From: Pontibacter flavimaris | Lineage (GTDB): Bacteria > Bacteroidota > Bacteroidia > Cytophagales > Hymenobacteraceae | Assembly (NCBI RefSeq): GCF_001907195.1 | Contig: NZ_LVWA01000005.1 | Coordinates: forward strand, 496,001-560,000 | Length of the DNA stretch: 64,000 bases | Direction: 5' to 3' | In this document: in pieces, positions 63,418 to 64,000 of the stretch | Layout of the letters: every line of letters starts with the position of its first letter | How positions within the stretch are numbered: position 1 is the stretch's first letter | The notes under the pieces: model-generated | The model's database searches: none | The model's input: the letters and a program-made list of their open reading frames with translations, nothing else | What the model was told of the DNA's origin: nothing | Made by a program: the position numbers and the translations under genes

Positions 63418-63461
63418 AAAAAGGGCGGGCTATACCTTGGTTGGTATAGCCCGCCCTTTTT
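63418..63461. terminator. Bidirectional terminator between the permease and mscS genes
   Basis: Arms 63418-63436 and 63443-63461 are perfect complements over 19 bp with loop TTGGTT and A/T runs. AAGTATAAA(A) motifs sit directly upstream (63402-63420). Confidence 0.9.
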
Positions 63462-63477
63462 GTAAGAAGTTTGAGCT

Positions 63478-64000
63478 CTATGCTCCCACAGCAGCCTGCT
63501 CTTTGCCGCTTTGCTGCGAGAGCACTTCGCGGCGGGGCACCGGCAGGGCAATATTGTTCTGCTCGAAGGCGGCCTTGGCGCGCTCGTTCATGTCCCAGAA
63601 CAGGCCCCAGTAGTCTTCGCGCTTGCACCAGATGCGGGTACTGATGGTGATGGAATGCTCGGCAAAGTTTGTTACAACGATAGCGGGGGCGGGCTCCTTC
63701 ATCACACGCTCATCCTGGCTAATCAGCTCCTGAATCAGTTGGCGCACCTTACCAATATCATTGTTTACCGACACGGTAAAGAGCAACTCCACCCGGCGCG
63801 TGGCTTCCACCGAGTAGTTCACCACCACGGCAGAGGCCAACGGCCCATTGGGGATGTAAATGGTTTTGTTGTCGGCGGTCTTCAGCACGGTGTTAAAGAT
63901 GTTGATGATTTGCACGGTACCGCTTTGCCCCTGGGCCTCAATGAAGTCACCTACCCTAAAAGGCTTGATGGTAAGTATGAGCACCCCGCCGGCAAAGTTC
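63478..64000 (-). CDS. mscS: Small-conductance mechanosensitive channel, MscS family (N-terminal part off window)
   Basis: The last 174 codons of the gene are seen; the N terminus lies beyond base 64000. The pore helix end NFAGGVLILTIKPFRVGDFIEAQG, the beta domain TVQIINIFNTVLKTADNKTIYIPNGPLASAVVVNYS, and the C-terminal alpha/beta domain (VRQLIQELI, then TISTRIWCKREDYW) are characteristic of MscS. These channels open under membrane tension to release solutes, which fits a genome with several trehalose pathways. The short C terminus (QQSGKEQAAVGA) is complete. It faces the permease gene across a terminator. Confidence 0.95.
   Translation of the reverse strand, partial: NFAGGVLILTIKPFRVGDFIEAQGQSGTVQIINIFNTVLKTADNKTIYIPNGPLASAVVVNYSVEATRRVELLFTVSVNNDIGKVRQLIQELISQDERVMKEPAPAIVVTNFAEHSITISTRIWCKREDYWGLFWDMNERAKAAFEQNNIALPVPRREVLSQQSGKEQAAVGA

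Noticed and set aside
1..64000. All TATACTT motifs being ordinary promoters
   Set aside because: TATACTTTG does not place TA exactly two bases before TTTG, most copies lack a -33 box, and many lie inside genes in both orientations.

Overview
The window reads as a chromosomal segment from the phylum Bacteroidota, order Cytophagales, most like Hymenobacteraceae such as Pontibacter. The basis is a GC-rich genome with AT-rich patches, A-rich rather than Shine-Dalgarno starts, promoters of the TTTG-N19-TAnnTTTG type, a PorU2/PorV2 type IX secretion pair, a T9SS cargo protein, and Bacteroidota-style PspC/DUF2807 and tandem-Usp proteins. Genus is inferred from family resemblance only. I saw no rRNA, tRNA, CRISPR array, transposase or phage gene.

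Layout. 1-7.6 kb: start of a DEAD-box helicase, a DUF5996 protein, polyphosphate kinase and exopolyphosphatase facing each other, a repeat-filled 1.2 kb spacer, a YkuD-type L,D-transpeptidase-like protein and a thioredoxin-like protein. 7.6-11.9 kb: dienelactone hydrolase, then an AT-rich run of minus-strand accessory genes (DUF4180, serine hydrolase, an unknown membrane protein, DUF4304). 12.0-32.1 kb: a large alpha-glucan/trehalose locus. treZ, a GH57/DUF3536 enzyme, treY and malQ lie on the minus strand; glgE, a treS-maltokinase fusion and glgB diverge on the plus strand; a DUF2179 membrane protein and an otsA-otsB fusion follow. 32.3-44.6 kb: universal stress protein, a T9SS-secreted protein, an ArsR-rhodanese pair, sbcDC, a TPR histidine kinase and a lipoprotein nuclease. 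44.6-50 kb: iscS-iscU-unknown-iscA, then methylmalonyl-CoA epimerase, tsaC and the CCA-adding enzyme. 50-64 kb: PadR-PspC operon, porV2-porU2, namZ-fmt-folA, a LolC/E-type permease and the end of an MscS channel.

How the genes fit together. The carbohydrate locus holds three routes touching trehalose: TreY/TreZ from glucan, OtsA from UDP-glucose and glucose-6-phosphate, and reversible TreS. TreS/maltokinase/GlgE/GlgB turns trehalose back into branched glucan, so glucan and trehalose could be cycled. The phosphatase half of the OtsAB fusion lacks its nucleophilic aspartate, and GlgB carries an AT-hook-like basic tail.

The strongest unexplained signal is a short motif, AAGTATA(AA)/(TT)TATACTT, scattered on both strands in genes, spacers, promoters and terminator hairpins. 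I count at least 36 copies of the 7-mer in the first 10 kb, where about 1.2 are expected by chance. It thins out in the AT-rich core of porU2, which looks like a recombined segment. This motif is my best candidate for an undescribed genome-wide system.
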